This document shows, one piece after another, positions 18,482 to 28,431 of a DNA stretch of 59,586 nt. The translations under genes and the position numbers were made by a program. Numbering within the stretch: position 1 is the stretch's first letter; each line of letters begins with the position of its first letter. A model generated the notes under the pieces. The model ran no database searches. It was not told where the DNA came from and worked only from the letters and a program-made list of their open reading frames with translations. Source of the stretch: Eubacterium xylanophilum ATCC 35991 (GTDB taxonomy: Bacteria > Bacillota > Clostridia > Lachnospirales > Lachnospiraceae); NCBI RefSeq assembly GCF_000518685.1, contig NZ_JAEB01000024.1:1-59586 (forward strand), read 5' to 3'.

Positions 18482-19048
18482 ATGCGCAAGCAAAAAATAA
18501 TCAAGAAAAAAAACTTGACCACACCCTTTATCATGATGCTTTTCGTGACTGCTATATTGATTTTTCTCAACATACAGACACTAACTTATGTGCTTAACAC
18601 AGAAAAATATTACGCGGTCTCAACTACCACAACACGGGAAAAATCCGATGGTTTCACCATGATAATACCAATGGTTGAGTATACATATCAATATCAGGGA
18701 CAGACCTACAAAGATTCCAAGTATTTTGTAATTCAACCCTTGTTTGGACTCTCCAACAAGAGCGGCACAGTCTTAGATATATATGTGAATAAAAAAGTTC
18801 CGGACAGAACACTCCTGCGAGAGCCATTTGAGAGGAATCTGGTCAATTGGGGATTGCTGATCCTCTGGATATTTTTCATCTATATTTTTATCCAGCGAAT
18901 CATAGGCAACCACAAGATCAACAAGAACAGACGGCTCCAAGCTGGTAGCGACACTGAGGGACAAGATGTTTCGGATACAAAACCAAATTCTAAGGAGAAA
19001 AAAGAAGAAAAAGAAGCAAAAAAGGAGGAAACAACAAGTGGCAAATAA
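18482..19048 (+). CDS. Small membrane protein, DUF3592-like
   Basis: 188 residues with a TM segment near residues 18-40, an extracellular beta-rich segment (VEYTYQYQGQTYKDSKYF, NKSGTVLDIYVNKKVPDRT), a second TM near 120-140 and a charged tail. The layout fits DUF3592-type proteins. I start it at 18482 because GGGGG lies just upstream; the in-frame ATG at 18458 overlaps the -10 and has no ribosome site. Its 3' end overlaps the PBP start, so the two are coupled. Confidence 0.75.
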   Translation: MRKQKIIKKKNLTTPFIMMLFVTAILIFLNIQTLTYVLNTEKYYAVSTTTTREKSDGFTMIIPMVEYTYQYQGQTYKDSKYFVIQPLFGLSNKSGTVLDIYVNKKVPDRTLLREPFERNLVNWGLLILWIFFIYIFIQRIIGNHKINKNRRLQAGSDTEGQDVSDTKPNSKEKKEEKEAKKEETTSGK

Positions 19049-21956
19049 TCAACAGGACGAAAAAGAGCGCTTCCCCGCTCTTGCTAGACTTGCAGAGAAA
19101 TATTTGTGGTTTAAAATACTTCTTCACATTGTCTGTTTTCCATTCTGGCTAATATATATGATAATCAAATTTATCATGAACTTTTCAAAAGTCATCATCA
19201 ACACTATTTTGATTATTATACTAGTTTCATTGATAGCGGGTGGAATTATTTATGCCAAGTATGCGCCAATATATGAAGAGGCCAGCCAGCAGGCATACGA
19301 GAAACTAACAACTATGAATCGCAACAGCTTCCGAGCTTTGTCCAACACAGTAGTATATGACAAAGACGGAAAGAAGATCGGCGAGACCAACAGTGGTTCA
19401 TACAAATACGCCAAAATCGGCAATATTTCCCCTTACATACAAAAGGGATACATTGCCGCTGAGGATAAACACTTCACCGAACACAGGGGAGTTGACCTTC
19501 AATCCATACTGAGAGCGGCACTTTCTATCGTCTCTCACAACGGTGCAATCACCCAGGGAGGAAGTACTATAACTCAACAGGTTATAAAGAACAACTTCTT
19601 GACACAGGAAAAATCCATGACGCGTAAAGCAACGGAAGTTCTGCTTGCACCGGAACTAGAGAAAAAGTTCAACAAATCTGATATCATGGAATTTTACTGC
19701 AACAGCAACTACTTCGGTAATCTGTGTTACGGCGTGGAGACTGCTTCGAGATTTTACTTTGGCTGTTCCGCCAAGGACGTCAGCATCGCCCAAGCTGCAA
19801 TGCTATGCGGAATCTCCAACAGCCCAAATAAATACAATCCTATCGCGAGCATGGAACTTGCAACAAAGCGTAAAGAATGGGTTTTGATGCAAATGTTCAA
19901 AGCGGGATTTATCACTTCAAAGCAGTATAATAAAGCAAAGAAAGAAAAGATCAAAGTAGTGGGAATCGGCGACAATACAGGTGCCGAAAACTACATGGTC
20001 AGCTATGCTATTGACTGCGCCATCCTACAGCTTATGGAAAAGGATGGATTTGAGTTTAAGTATACTTTCGCAAATTACAACGAACAAAAGGAGTACAAAA
20101 AGCGCTACGCTTCGGAATACAGCAACAAATCAGCCCTTATACGTGCAGGCGGTTATAAGATTTATACTTCTTTTGATCAAAAGATTCAGGAGAAACTGCA
20201 AAAATCAGTTTCCAAGACTCTCTCTTCCTTTACGGAAAAGAACAAGAAAACTAAGAAGTACGCTCTTCAGAGCGCGGCCATGTGTATAGATAACAACACA
20301 CAATACGTAGTGGCAGTTGTCGGCGGAAGATCTAAAAAGGACGAATACAACCGAGCATTTCTCTCGACGAGACAGCCCGGTTCCACAATCAAGCCAATTC
20401 TTGACTATGGTCCTGCTGTTGATAACGGCGTTATAAATGCCTCGTCCATAATCAACGACTCCAAAGTATATTGGATCGATGGAAACAAGAACAGCTACAG
20501 CCCAAGCAATGCCGGCGGTGGTTACAGAGGAAGGCTTACCGCCAGAGAAGGTTTGGCAAGGAGTCTTAATACAGTAGCTTTCCAGATTCTCAAGAAAACC
20601 GGAATCGAGACGAGTATAAGCTACCTTGATAAGCTCAAGTTCTCATCTCTGTCCTATGCCGACAGCACAGCACCGGCTATCGCGTTGGGTGGTTTCACCA
20701 ACGGTGTTACAGTCAACAACATGTGCAGAGCTTATGCAACTCTTGAAAACAACGGTCAGATGAGTTCCAGAACATGTATTACCAAGATGGATCATGAGAC
20801 ACAGGGCAACGTCTATACCGCCCCTGAAAAGGAAGATTCGGAGACTGAGGTATACTCAGCTGATACCTCTTTCATCATGAAAGATATGATGCAAGGAACA
20901 TTTAACGAATCTTACGGAACCGGCCACTCTGCATTTAACTCTGAGCAGGTATATGCAGGTAAGACAGGTACAACCAACAGCAGTAAGGACGCTTGGTTCT
21001 GCGGATTCAGCTCCTACTATACGACTTCTGTTTGGATTGGATATGACACTCCTAGAGTCATGCCGGGAATGTATGGTAACTCCTATCCTTTGAAGATATG
21101 GGCTAACTTCATGAATGGCATGCATGCCAAGAAGGAAATGAAGGACTTTGAAGTTCCGCAGACTATTTCTCTCAGACGAGTGATAAATGGTCATTTCTCG
21201 GGAAGTGGAAAACAGGTATCATACAGCGACAAGAAGCGCGTATATAATCAGAGACCTGGCGGATATGACTACTATTCAAATCAGAATAGCACGAGAAAGT
21301 CCGCATGGGAGAAAACATATAAGTTAGAACAGACCAAGCTTGACGCCGAGCGCGCCGTATCCGCTTGGGAAAAATACAAAGTTAATTCTGTTGAGAAAGC
21401 GCTTGCCTTCGAAAATCGATACCAGAAGGTCATCACAATCATCGAGAAGATTCCTGATGAGTACGAACAGAGCACATTCAAGGAAAGAGCAGCCAAGAAG
21501 TACGAATCACTCAGCGATATCGTCAAGAATGATTGGACTGTGGCTATCGAAGAATATAGGCAGAAACAAAGCGAGATTATCGCTGAGCAGCGCAAAACCG
21601 ACGCAGAAGACGCTAAGCAGCGTGCAGCTGAGACAACTAAGCGAAATCGACTTGAGAAAGTTAGATGGTACATTAACAAGCTTCGAAGCCGCAAGTACTA
21701 TACGGATGCAGCTAGAAGCCTGATTAAGCGAGGTAACAATGCTCTCGCCAAGATAATTGAGTATACAGAGTATGATGGTTTGAAATCTAAGTGGGATGCA
21801 GCTGTCAACAGAGCACAGAACTTGCCGACAGAGCCGCCAAAGCGCGACCCAACAAATCCTAGTGTGACAGATCCGGATTCGCCTAATAACCAGACAACGC
21901 CTGCAACCCAGGTGCCTGCTACTACGGCTCCGGAAAACCCACCTATTCAACCATAA
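19038..21956 (+). CDS. Bifunctional class A penicillin-binding protein
   Basis: 972 residues; polymerises and crosslinks peptidoglycan outside the membrane. After an N-terminal TM segment comes the GT51 glycosyltransferase (EDKHFTEHRGVDL, GGSTITQQVIKN), then the transpeptidase with the SxxK serine in RQPGSTIKP, the SLN motif in ARSLNTVAF and the KTGT triad in AGKTGTTNSSKD. The last ~220 residues are a charged helical, coiled-coil-like region ending in a Thr/Pro tail. The start is GTG at 19038 with AAGGAGG 9 nt upstream (19022-19028); the frame upstream to 18966 lies inside the preceding gene. Confidence 0.95.
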   Translation: MANNQQDEKERFPALARLAEKYLWFKILLHIVCFPFWLIYMIIKFIMNFSKVIINTILIIILVSLIAGGIIYAKYAPIYEEASQQAYEKLTTMNRNSFRALSNTVVYDKDGKKIGETNSGSYKYAKIGNISPYIQKGYIAAEDKHFTEHRGVDLQSILRAALSIVSHNGAITQGGSTITQQVIKNNFLTQEKSMTRKATEVLLAPELEKKFNKSDIMEFYCNSNYFGNLCYGVETASRFYFGCSAKDVSIAQAAMLCGISNSPNKYNPIASMELATKRKEWVLMQMFKAGFITSKQYNKAKKEKIKVVGIGDNTGAENYMVSYAIDCAILQLMEKDGFEFKYTFANYNEQKEYKKRYASEYSNKSALIRAGGYKIYTSFDQKIQEKLQKSVSKTLSSFTEKNKKTKKYALQSAAMCIDNNTQYVVAVVGGRSKKDEYNRAFLSTRQPGSTIKPILDYGPAVDNGVINASSIINDSKVYWIDGNKNSYSPSNAGGGYRGRLTAREGLARSLNTVAFQILKKTGIETSISYLDKLKFSSLSYADSTAPAIALGGFTNGVTVNNMCRAYATLENNGQMSSRTCITKMDHETQGNVYTAPEKEDSETEVYSADTSFIMKDMMQGTFNESYGTGHSAFNSEQVYAGKTGTTNSSKDAWFCGFSSYYTTSVWIGYDTPRVMPGMYGNSYPLKIWANFMNGMHAKKEMKDFEVPQTISLRRVINGHFSGSGKQVSYSDKKRVYNQRPGGYDYYSNQNSTRKSAWEKTYKLEQTKLDAERAVSAWEKYKVNSVEKALAFENRYQKVITIIEKIPDEYEQSTFKERAAKKYESLSDIVKNDWTVAIEEYRQKQSEIIAEQRKTDAEDAKQRAAETTKRNRLEKVRWYINKLRSRKYYTDAARSLIKRGNNALAKIIEYTEYDGLKSKWDAAVNRAQNLPTEPPKRDPTNPSVTDPDSPNNQTTPATQVPATTAPENPPIQP

Positions 21957-21969
21957 TAGCTAAAGGCTT

Positions 21970-22014
21970 AAAAAGACTGATAAATACGTAATTCGTACTT
22001 ATCAGTCTTTTTTT
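21970..22014. terminator. Terminator after PBP gene
   Basis: AAAAAGACTGATAA (21970-21983) pairs with TTATCAGTCTTTTT, with an inner TACG/CGTA pair and T runs outward on both strands. It serves the PBP gene and probably the convergent antiporter gene. Confidence 0.95.
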
Positions 22015-22023
22015 ATACACATA

Positions 22024-23226
22024 CTACTTGTCTTTAATCTTCTTTTGATCTGGCTTTGGAAAAACCATCTTTAATAAAATCGGGGTGAGAAGCGTTGTTA
22101 CAATCACAACCAAAACAACCGGTGCAAACATATCCTCTGCTATTAATCCCACTTGTCTACCCTTCTCGGCAACTATTAGTGCCACCTCTCCACGAGAAAT
22201 CATACCTAATCCAACTTGTAGGGATTCTCTGTTGGAAAATCCACATATCTTGGCGCCCAACCCGCAACCAAGCATTTTAGATAGTAGAGCGACCACCGTG
22301 AGAACAATTGCAAATATCCACACAGTACCTGTCATTCCTCCCAGTGTTACCTTTATTCCTATACTGGCAAAAAACACCGGAGAGAAGAACATAGATGATA
22401 TCACTCCCACCTTCTCATCCACATAATTTCTGACCTTCGAAGACGATAGCATGATTCCGGCAAAGTATGCCCCTGTAATATCAGCTATACCGAAAAACCT
22501 CTCTGAGATATATGCCATAAACATGCAAAAAGCCAGAGTTGCAAGTCCCGTCCTTCTTTTTCTGTTCTGTTTTTTCAACAGCGGTTCAACCCAGTTACAA
22601 GCAGCATATAGTACTGCAACAAGCGCTGTATAAAGTAGGATTTTGACAATTACCATGGTCGTGCTGACCCCGGAATCCTTGAGGCTTGTAACCACCGTCA
22701 AAACTATAATTCCAAGGATGTCATCTATTACAGCTGCTCCAAGTATCGTCGTCCCAACCTTGCCATTTAGATGACCCAGCTCCCTCAGCGTCTGAACCGT
22801 AATACTAACTGACGTCGCTGTCAAGACAACACCTATAAACACACTCTTCATCAGATCTTCTCTGCTTCCGAAATCCTGATTAAAGTACAATCCATATGCT
22901 ATAGTTCCCATAATAAGCGGAACAATAACACCTATCACAGCTGTAACTATAGAGGCCACCATGTTTTTCTTCATTTCATCCAGATTGGTATCTAGCCCTG
23001 CTGAAAACATGAGGAACACCACTCCAAGTTCCGCTGTATCTTCCAAAAATGTTCCGGTGGGACTTGCACTAGAAATCTCCATAACATGCAATACGCTCGG
23101 TCCCAACAAAACTCCTGCCACTAAGAATCCAACAACTTCCGGCAGACCTATTTTTCTAATAATAAGTCCGCATAATTTGGTCGACAAAAGGATAATTGCC
23201 AGCCACAAAAAAAATGTATAATTCAT
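22024..23226 (-). CDS. Kef/CPA2-type cation:proton antiporter
   Basis: 400 residues, about 12 membrane segments, with the CPA2 family pattern (VGFLVAGVLLGPSVL near the start, AELGVVFLMFSAGLD, GAAVIDDILGIIVL containing the paired Asp, ISRGEVALIVAEKG). It exchanges Na+ or K+ for H+. There is no C-terminal RCK/TrkA-N domain, so it is a short form. GGAGG lies 7 nt before the ATG. Confidence 0.93.
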   Translation of the reverse strand: MNYTFFLWLAIILLSTKLCGLIIRKIGLPEVVGFLVAGVLLGPSVLHVMEISSASPTGTFLEDTAELGVVFLMFSAGLDTNLDEMKKNMVASIVTAVIGVIVPLIMGTIAYGLYFNQDFGSREDLMKSVFIGVVLTATSVSITVQTLRELGHLNGKVGTTILGAAVIDDILGIIVLTVVTSLKDSGVSTTMVIVKILLYTALVAVLYAACNWVEPLLKKQNRKRRTGLATLAFCMFMAYISERFFGIADITGAYFAGIMLSSSKVRNYVDEKVGVISSMFFSPVFFASIGIKVTLGGMTGTVWIFAIVLTVVALLSKMLGCGLGAKICGFSNRESLQVGLGMISRGEVALIVAEKGRQVGLIAEDMFAPVVLVVIVTTLLTPILLKMVFPKPDQKKIKDK

Positions 23227-23370
23227 ATCCTGTCCTCCATTTCCTTTGGTATGTTACACCTTAACATAACAAAAGTCAAGGAAGTTTCGAATTTGTTTGT
23301 TTTCGTTACTGACAACTCGGGTTTTTCCACATTTTTTCAATGTGACATTTTCAGAAACATAGTTTCCAAT

Positions 23371-23395
23371 TAAAAACCCCCAGCATCGCTGGGGG
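23371..23395 (-). terminator. Terminator of GH5 gene
   Basis: CCCCCAGC-3 nt-GCTGGGGG hairpin with five T following on the minus strand, about 30 bp after the stop of the cellulase gene. Confidence 0.93.
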
Positions 23396-23422
23396 AAATA
23401 ATAAAGAAAAATATTAAAAAAA

Positions 23423-25936
23423 CTATAAGACTTTAACTTTGATCACTTTGCACTTACCATTCTGTGCATATACATAAACAGAAGTACTTCCCTTAGAAAC
23501 TCCCTTAACTTTACCCTTTCTAGAAACCTTGGCGATTGCCGGATTAGCTGACTCATAGCGAAGCTTAGCAATATGAATCTTCACAACCTTTTTCTTAGGC
23601 TTGATCATCTTAGCTTTAATCTTCTTAGACTTTCCTGCCTTCAAGCTGAGCTTTGCCTTCTTAGCCTTCACCTTCTTAGGGTTACTCTTCTTGCCTCCCT
23701 TAGTAGCTACGTGCACAGACTTAGATGTGGACAATACAGTATAAACTCCATCCTGTGAGTTACATGCAAGAACCACATATTTATAATATGTGTTCTTCTT
23801 CAACTTCTTCTGCGTCCACTTTGAAACATTTCCGATTACAGCAAGCTTCTTCATCTTCTTGCCGCATTTGCTGCCATAAATAACATATCTGTTGGCACCT
23901 GAAACCTTCTTCCATGCCAATTTAACAGCCTTTTTCTTAGGAGTTCCTCTTAGCTTCATCAATCCAAACACAGATCCCTTAGGGTCCTTCTTATCTGTAT
24001 TTGATGCAAGCAATACTTTCTCTACATTTTGAAGACTTACCGGATTTGTAGCTGCATACTTAGCTAATCCTCCAACGTCTTCTCCCGGTGTTGTAACTAC
24101 TGTCTCACCTGGTGTTGATGATGACGCAGGTACAACCGCCTCGTCAGGACTTGCTACCGGATTATTTCCTCCCGGCATGGCCGTTGGATTAGGATTTACT
24201 ACCGGATCATTTCCTCCCGGTACGGCTGTTGGATTAGGATTTACTACCGGATCATTTCCCCCCGGTACGATTGTTGGATTAGGATTAACTACCGGATCAT
24301 TTCCCCCCGGTACGATTGTTGGATTAGGATTAATTACCGGATCATCTCCTCCCGGTACTACCGTTGGATTAGGATTTACTACCGGATCATTTCCTCCCGG
24401 TACGGCTGTTGCTGTTGCTGTAGCTTCGGCTGTTGCTATTGCTGTAGCTGTTGCAGTAGCTGTCGGTTTTGATGTGGCAGGAGTTATAGTCGCAGTTGGA
24501 TTCTCCTCTCTGCTTCTATATGTATTTACAAGCCATATACCTGTCTCTGTCAGATCATCCCCTGTCCAACCTGAAGTTTTACTACATGAGCTCTGAAGAT
24601 ATGATGCGGACTCTGCTTTATTACAGAGACTCCAACATGCATAACTAACATTATTGGCATCAAGCAAATTGATCCAATCATCCGCATTCTCTGTGTCATA
24701 ACCGCCATTACCGCTCGCTTCACAAACACCGAACTCAGTGACGAATACAGGTGTACCATCACCAATAGCCTTCTTGAACTTGTCCTTCAAGCTATCGCCA
24801 TGTGTTCCTGCATAAAAATGCAATGTATACATAATATTCTTATCACTTGCATTATCTATTCTATGACCTGCAACATCGTCAACATCCTGTGACCATGTAT
24901 TCGTTCCACAAATTATAATAGAATCATTTCCTTCGCCTCGAATCACATCTCTGATCTCTGAGCAATATGCATACAAATCACTCTGGCCATCTGTATACCA
25001 AGGCACGCCCGTAGGCTCATTGCAAATCTCGAATATTACATTCGGATTATCCTTATACATCGCAGCATATTTTTTGAAGAATGCCTTGGCAGCTTCCTTG
25101 GTTGTATGCGGATTCTCCTCATGAATATGCCAATCAATAATTGCATACATTCCAAGATCAGTAGCAGCCTTAACGCCCTTCTGAATACATTCATCTAGGA
25201 TGCTCTGACCACCGGTTGTATACCCATTGTACTGCGTTACATATGAAACAAGACGAACCATATTTACACCCCACTCATCGCGAAGTGACTGAAATCCCTC
25301 TTTATTAACATACTCAGGGAACCACTGCATTCCATGGGTACTTGCGCCATGTAACTGATATGGCTGACCATTGGCATCCACGATTACCGGCGCTGTATAG
25401 CCTTCTACGCTCTTTACAGAGAGCTTTCCATGCTTTCCAACAGGAGTATCACCATAGGCCAAATCCTTGGTCTCTCCCTTTACCTCATACTTTAGGCCGG
25501 TATTGGTATTTCCGGAAAATGTTCCGTTAGCCCCCTCGCTATATGTAATATCTGTTGGTGCATTTAATGTTCCGCCTCCGCCGAAGCCGAACTTGTTGTC
25601 ATTATTGCCTGTATAAGTCGCTCCTGCCGCGATACTCTGTGTAGCCTTGTGGCGTACAGTTATTACACCGTCTCTATAAGTCGCCTGTGGACCCCACGCT
25701 TGGAGATTAGAAATATTTCCATTAACTGGAATCTTAAACTCTATAGCGCTTATCTCAGTATCAGTATTATTCTTAATCGAATATGTATATTCGCTCCAAT
25801 ACTGGGATGTGCTGATAGGAATCAGTGTAACCTCTACATTTCCTGCCGCCTTGATGTTACCACTATCAATGCACCCCAGTGCAAGGACGAGAGATAACAT
25901 GATTAACAATGATACAATTTTTTTCATTTTTTTCAT
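23423..25936 (-). CDS. Secreted GH5 endoglucanase with N-terminal CBM-like and C-terminal Fn3/Big2 domains
   Basis: About 837 residues. Signal peptide, then a beta-rich carbohydrate-binding-like module (about 30-140), then the GH5 barrel: LHGASTHGMQWFP, YAIIDWHIHEENP, acid/base Glu in FEICNEPTG and nucleophile Glu in PVFVTEFGVCEASG. This is a cellulase-type enzyme. A Thr/Ala linker and six 15-residue repeats (VPGGNDPVVNPNPTx) follow, then an Fn3-like domain and a Lys-rich Big2-like domain that may hold the enzyme at the cell surface. The start is one of ATG 25939 or 25936 behind AAAGGTGAT; I prefer 25936 for spacing. Confidence 0.93.
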   Translation of the reverse strand: MKKMKKIVSLLIMLSLVLALGCIDSGNIKAAGNVEVTLIPISTSQYWSEYTYSIKNNTDTEISAIEFKIPVNGNISNLQAWGPQATYRDGVITVRHKATQSIAAGATYTGNNDNKFGFGGGGTLNAPTDITYSEGANGTFSGNTNTGLKYEVKGETKDLAYGDTPVGKHGKLSVKSVEGYTAPVIVDANGQPYQLHGASTHGMQWFPEYVNKEGFQSLRDEWGVNMVRLVSYVTQYNGYTTGGQSILDECIQKGVKAATDLGMYAIIDWHIHEENPHTTKEAAKAFFKKYAAMYKDNPNVIFEICNEPTGVPWYTDGQSDLYAYCSEIRDVIRGEGNDSIIICGTNTWSQDVDDVAGHRIDNASDKNIMYTLHFYAGTHGDSLKDKFKKAIGDGTPVFVTEFGVCEASGNGGYDTENADDWINLLDANNVSYACWSLCNKAESASYLQSSCSKTSGWTGDDLTETGIWLVNTYRSREENPTATITPATSKPTATATATAIATAEATATATAVPGGNDPVVNPNPTVVPGGDDPVINPNPTIVPGGNDPVVNPNPTIVPGGNDPVVNPNPTAVPGGNDPVVNPNPTAMPGGNNPVASPDEAVVPASSSTPGETVVTTPGEDVGGLAKYAATNPVSLQNVEKVLLASNTDKKDPKGSVFGLMKLRGTPKKKAVKLAWKKVSGANRYVIYGSKCGKKMKKLAVIGNVSKWTQKKLKKNTYYKYVVLACNSQDGVYTVLSTSKSVHVATKGGKKSNPKKVKAKKAKLSLKAGKSKKIKAKMIKPKKKVVKIHIAKLRYESANPAIAKVSRKGKVKGVSKGSTSVYVYAQNGKCKVIKVKVL
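24134..24403 (-). repeat. 45-bp coding minisatellite (six units) in cellulase linker
   Basis: Six tandem 45-bp units encode VPGGNDPVVNPNPTx; the last unit (MPGGNNPVASPDEAV) is diverged. Middle units are almost identical at DNA level, so copy number may change by slippage and alter linker length. Confidence 0.93.
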
Positions 25937-25975
25937 CATTATCACCTTTACTTCTATTTTATTTGAAAACGCAGT

Positions 25976-26929
25976 CTATACCGCCTTTTTCACAAATTTA
26001 TGCAAAAAACCCGATAGTTTTTTGAAACACATTGGATAAATACCGAATGCGAGAAATGCAACAATCATATACCTAGCTGCCCTTACAATAAATGATAAGA
26101 TTGTTCCTGAATCAAGAAACTCTTTGGGGAATGGAAGCTTTAAAAGTTCGTTACTTAATGCAAATACAGCCATTCCAAGAGCCATACGTATGATAATCTC
26201 TAATTTTTCATTAGTCTCTTTGAAGGAGACATACCTTTTTTCATATAAATATGCTGCGAAAAAGCCCAACATCAAGCCATAACAACTGTAAAAATCTGAG
26301 CTCCTCACATAGAAAAAGCCCGGAAAACCCAGTACAGATATTATTATAAACTGTACTTCCGGTTTGTCAACTTTTTTTGATATAAGTGTCATTATACTAA
26401 CAACAAGCAAGCCAAATATCCAGCCGGCCAATACGTCTGTCGGATAGTGCACTCCCAGGTAAACTCTAGAAATGCCAATCAACAACGGCAATACAATTGC
26501 AGCTACCAATGTAAACCTGTTTTTCCGTCCCAGATAAACGGACAGACAGGTGGTTATGGAATTGCTGGAGTGCATACTCGGAAATGAATATCCCTGCTCA
26601 GCTATATTGTTCAGAGCAGCACCTGATGTCGGCGCTCTAAAACACTTGATATTATGGTGAACCATATATGGTCTCATTCGCATAACAGCTCCCTTAATTA
26701 ATGGTGCCCAAGCCGCCACAGCAAGCAGATTTATGCCTACATACCGAGCATATTTCTTGTCATAACACCAATACAGGAAGCCTATTACCAATATCAAGAC
26801 TACCTCTTCTCCAAGTATACTAATAGCAGAGAAAAAACTCTTTGCTCCCTCTCCAAAAAAGGCTTGAAGCTGTGACAGTATGAGATCCTCTCCTTCAAAC
26901 CAAAATGCACGTCCCTGTACATAATCCAT
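25976..26929 (-). CDS. PAP2-family membrane phosphatase
   Basis: 317 residues, several membrane segments. The three PAP2 motifs are present: KGAVMRMRP, SFPSMHSSNS and SRVYLGVHYPTD. Such enzymes dephosphorylate lipid pyrophosphates (undecaprenyl-PP) or phosphatidate at the membrane. The C-terminal half adds further TM segments compared with minimal PAP2 proteins. A GGGGGCG site precedes the ATG. Confidence 0.93.
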   Translation of the reverse strand: MDYVQGRAFWFEGEDLILSQLQAFFGEGAKSFFSAISILGEEVVLILVIGFLYWCYDKKYARYVGINLLAVAAWAPLIKGAVMRMRPYMVHHNIKCFRAPTSGAALNNIAEQGYSFPSMHSSNSITTCLSVYLGRKNRFTLVAAIVLPLLIGISRVYLGVHYPTDVLAGWIFGLLVVSIMTLISKKVDKPEVQFIIISVLGFPGFFYVRSSDFYSCYGLMLGFFAAYLYEKRYVSFKETNEKLEIIIRMALGMAVFALSNELLKLPFPKEFLDSGTILSFIVRAARYMIVAFLAFGIYPMCFKKLSGFLHKFVKKAV

Positions 26930-26981
26930 ATCTTCTAACGCCCCCTACGTTGGTAACTCTGACATCATATCACTTATAATA

Positions 26982-27401
26982 CTATTTGGTAAATACAGCT
27001 TTTCTATTATCGTCTGTAGGAAACTCATGTTCCTCCTCATCATATCTTGCAATTGTAACCTTGTCCTTAGTTACGATGATCTGATAACTGGTATTTCTGC
27101 ACTCATAAATAGTATTATCGGATTTATTCACAGATTTGCAGAGATTCTCTCTGTTGAGCCAAATCTTGTTCTTTGAATCTATCTTAACTGTTCCTATATC
27201 TTCATGTGTGTCACCGAGTTCAACCTTACCCTGTTTCCACACATACTCACCTACGGCTGAACGATCACCGATAATCGATTCTACTTTTTCTTCCTCGCCA
27301 CCAAATACGCTTGACAGCGGATTCTCACATCCGGTCAATGCAAGTACAGTAGCAGCTGTAAGCGCTCCCACTACCATTTTCTTCCATAATTTTTGTCTCA
27401 T
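26982..27401 (-). CDS. Small lipoprotein, function unknown
   Basis: 139 residues with signal peptide and lipobox LALTGC (Cys 25). The mature part is charged and beta-rich (GTVKIDSKNKIWLNRENLC, TSYQIIVTKDKVTIARYDEE). No family recognised. Two further Cys (about residues 88 and 100) could form a disulfide. The start follows AAAGGAAG. It sits 45 bp after another lipoprotein gene. Confidence 0.75.
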   Translation of the reverse strand: MRQKLWKKMVVGALTAATVLALTGCENPLSSVFGGEEEKVESIIGDRSAVGEYVWKQGKVELGDTHEDIGTVKIDSKNKIWLNRENLCKSVNKSDNTIYECRNTSYQIIVTKDKVTIARYDEEEHEFPTDDNRKAVFTK

Positions 27402-27446
27402 AATTACGACTTCCTTTCTATCTAAATCTTATTTTAATCTGGATTA

Positions 27447-28346
27447 CTAGTAGACTACCAGAGCTTTCTTCACCTTTTTAATGAATCTCTTGGTTCCCTT
27501 CATGGAAAAAAACTTCGATGATGTATTTCCGCTATAATCCTTAACGGTAACAACTATACTTTGGCGTTTTCTTCCTGTTTTAAATCTTACTCTTCTATAT
27601 CCCTTGCGTTTACCAGATTTAATTAATTTTGTCTTTTTCAAGCTGACTTTCTTCTTGTTCAACTTTATCGACTTAATACCGATATTGTCTTTTACATAGA
27701 AAACAGCTTTATTCTTATATGTTTTTCCCGTCTTAACTCCCTTAATAGTCGGGATTTGTCGGTCACTTTTCTTGATAAGCTTTGCCTTATCAGCCTCTAG
27801 GTTGTGATTTGTAGAGGTATATGCATACCAAACTACATCTCCTTTATCTTTTTCTTTATCGTATTTAAACTCAACCTTATTAGGTTTATCCTCATCTATC
27901 TTACCATTAGTTTCAACAATATTATCTTCGAAAGTGACTTCAACTGAAAACTTAATATCTACCGCGGATAGCTCAGATGTTTCATCAACCTCCTTGGTAA
28001 TATTATTCATTTCCTTGCTATTCACAAGAAAAATCGCCTTATCTGTATCTAGCAAAGACTCCCTATCAGTCTTGTTATACTTCTTAATAGTTGTCTCCTT
28101 GGTCACTTCATTAACATAGAATTCTTTGCCATTAATCTTAGTGACTTTGAAACCTTTCATGCTCTTCTTATTCTTTGAATTCTTGTTGAGCCTATCGATA
28201 GCTTCCTTGGCATATGCCTGCTTTTCAGTAACCGTGACTTTGCCATTTTTCTTTATAACAAATTCATTTCTAAGCTCACAACAACCTACTAATGTCATAG
28301 CACCCAAAACACACAATAGCAACAAAAGAACTTTTTTCATTTTCAT
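27447..28346 (-). CDS. Lipoprotein with Lys-rich C-terminal domain, function unknown
   Basis: 299 residues. Signal peptide with lipobox MTLVGC. The N-terminal half is charged and beta-rich, and the C-terminal ~100 residues form a very basic Ig-like segment (KTYKNKAVFYVKDNIGIKSI, VVTVKDYSGNTSSKFF). GAGGAG precedes the ATG. Probably cotranscribed with the small lipoprotein downstream. No family recognised. Confidence 0.75.
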   Translation of the reverse strand: MKMKKVLLLLLCVLGAMTLVGCCELRNEFVIKKNGKVTVTEKQAYAKEAIDRLNKNSKNKKSMKGFKVTKINGKEFYVNEVTKETTIKKYNKTDRESLLDTDKAIFLVNSKEMNNITKEVDETSELSAVDIKFSVEVTFEDNIVETNGKIDEDKPNKVEFKYDKEKDKGDVVWYAYTSTNHNLEADKAKLIKKSDRQIPTIKGVKTGKTYKNKAVFYVKDNIGIKSIKLNKKKVSLKKTKLIKSGKRKGYRRVRFKTGRKRQSIVVTVKDYSGNTSSKFFSMKGTKRFIKKVKKALVVY

Positions 28347-28431
28347 AAATCTCCTCAGTTTATCTTATCCACTGCCCTAAAACACCATTATTATATTATC
28401 ACAATTCTCTTTAATCTTCAAGCAAAACTAA

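Noticed and set aside
18966-19037. Upstream ATG for the PBP gene
   Set aside because: It lies well inside the preceding gene without a ribosome site, while GTG at 19038 has AAGGAGG at good distance.
24177-24596. Plus-strand 139-codon frame
   Set aside because: Antisense shadow of the GH5 linker repeats; no ribosome site and composition set by the repeat.
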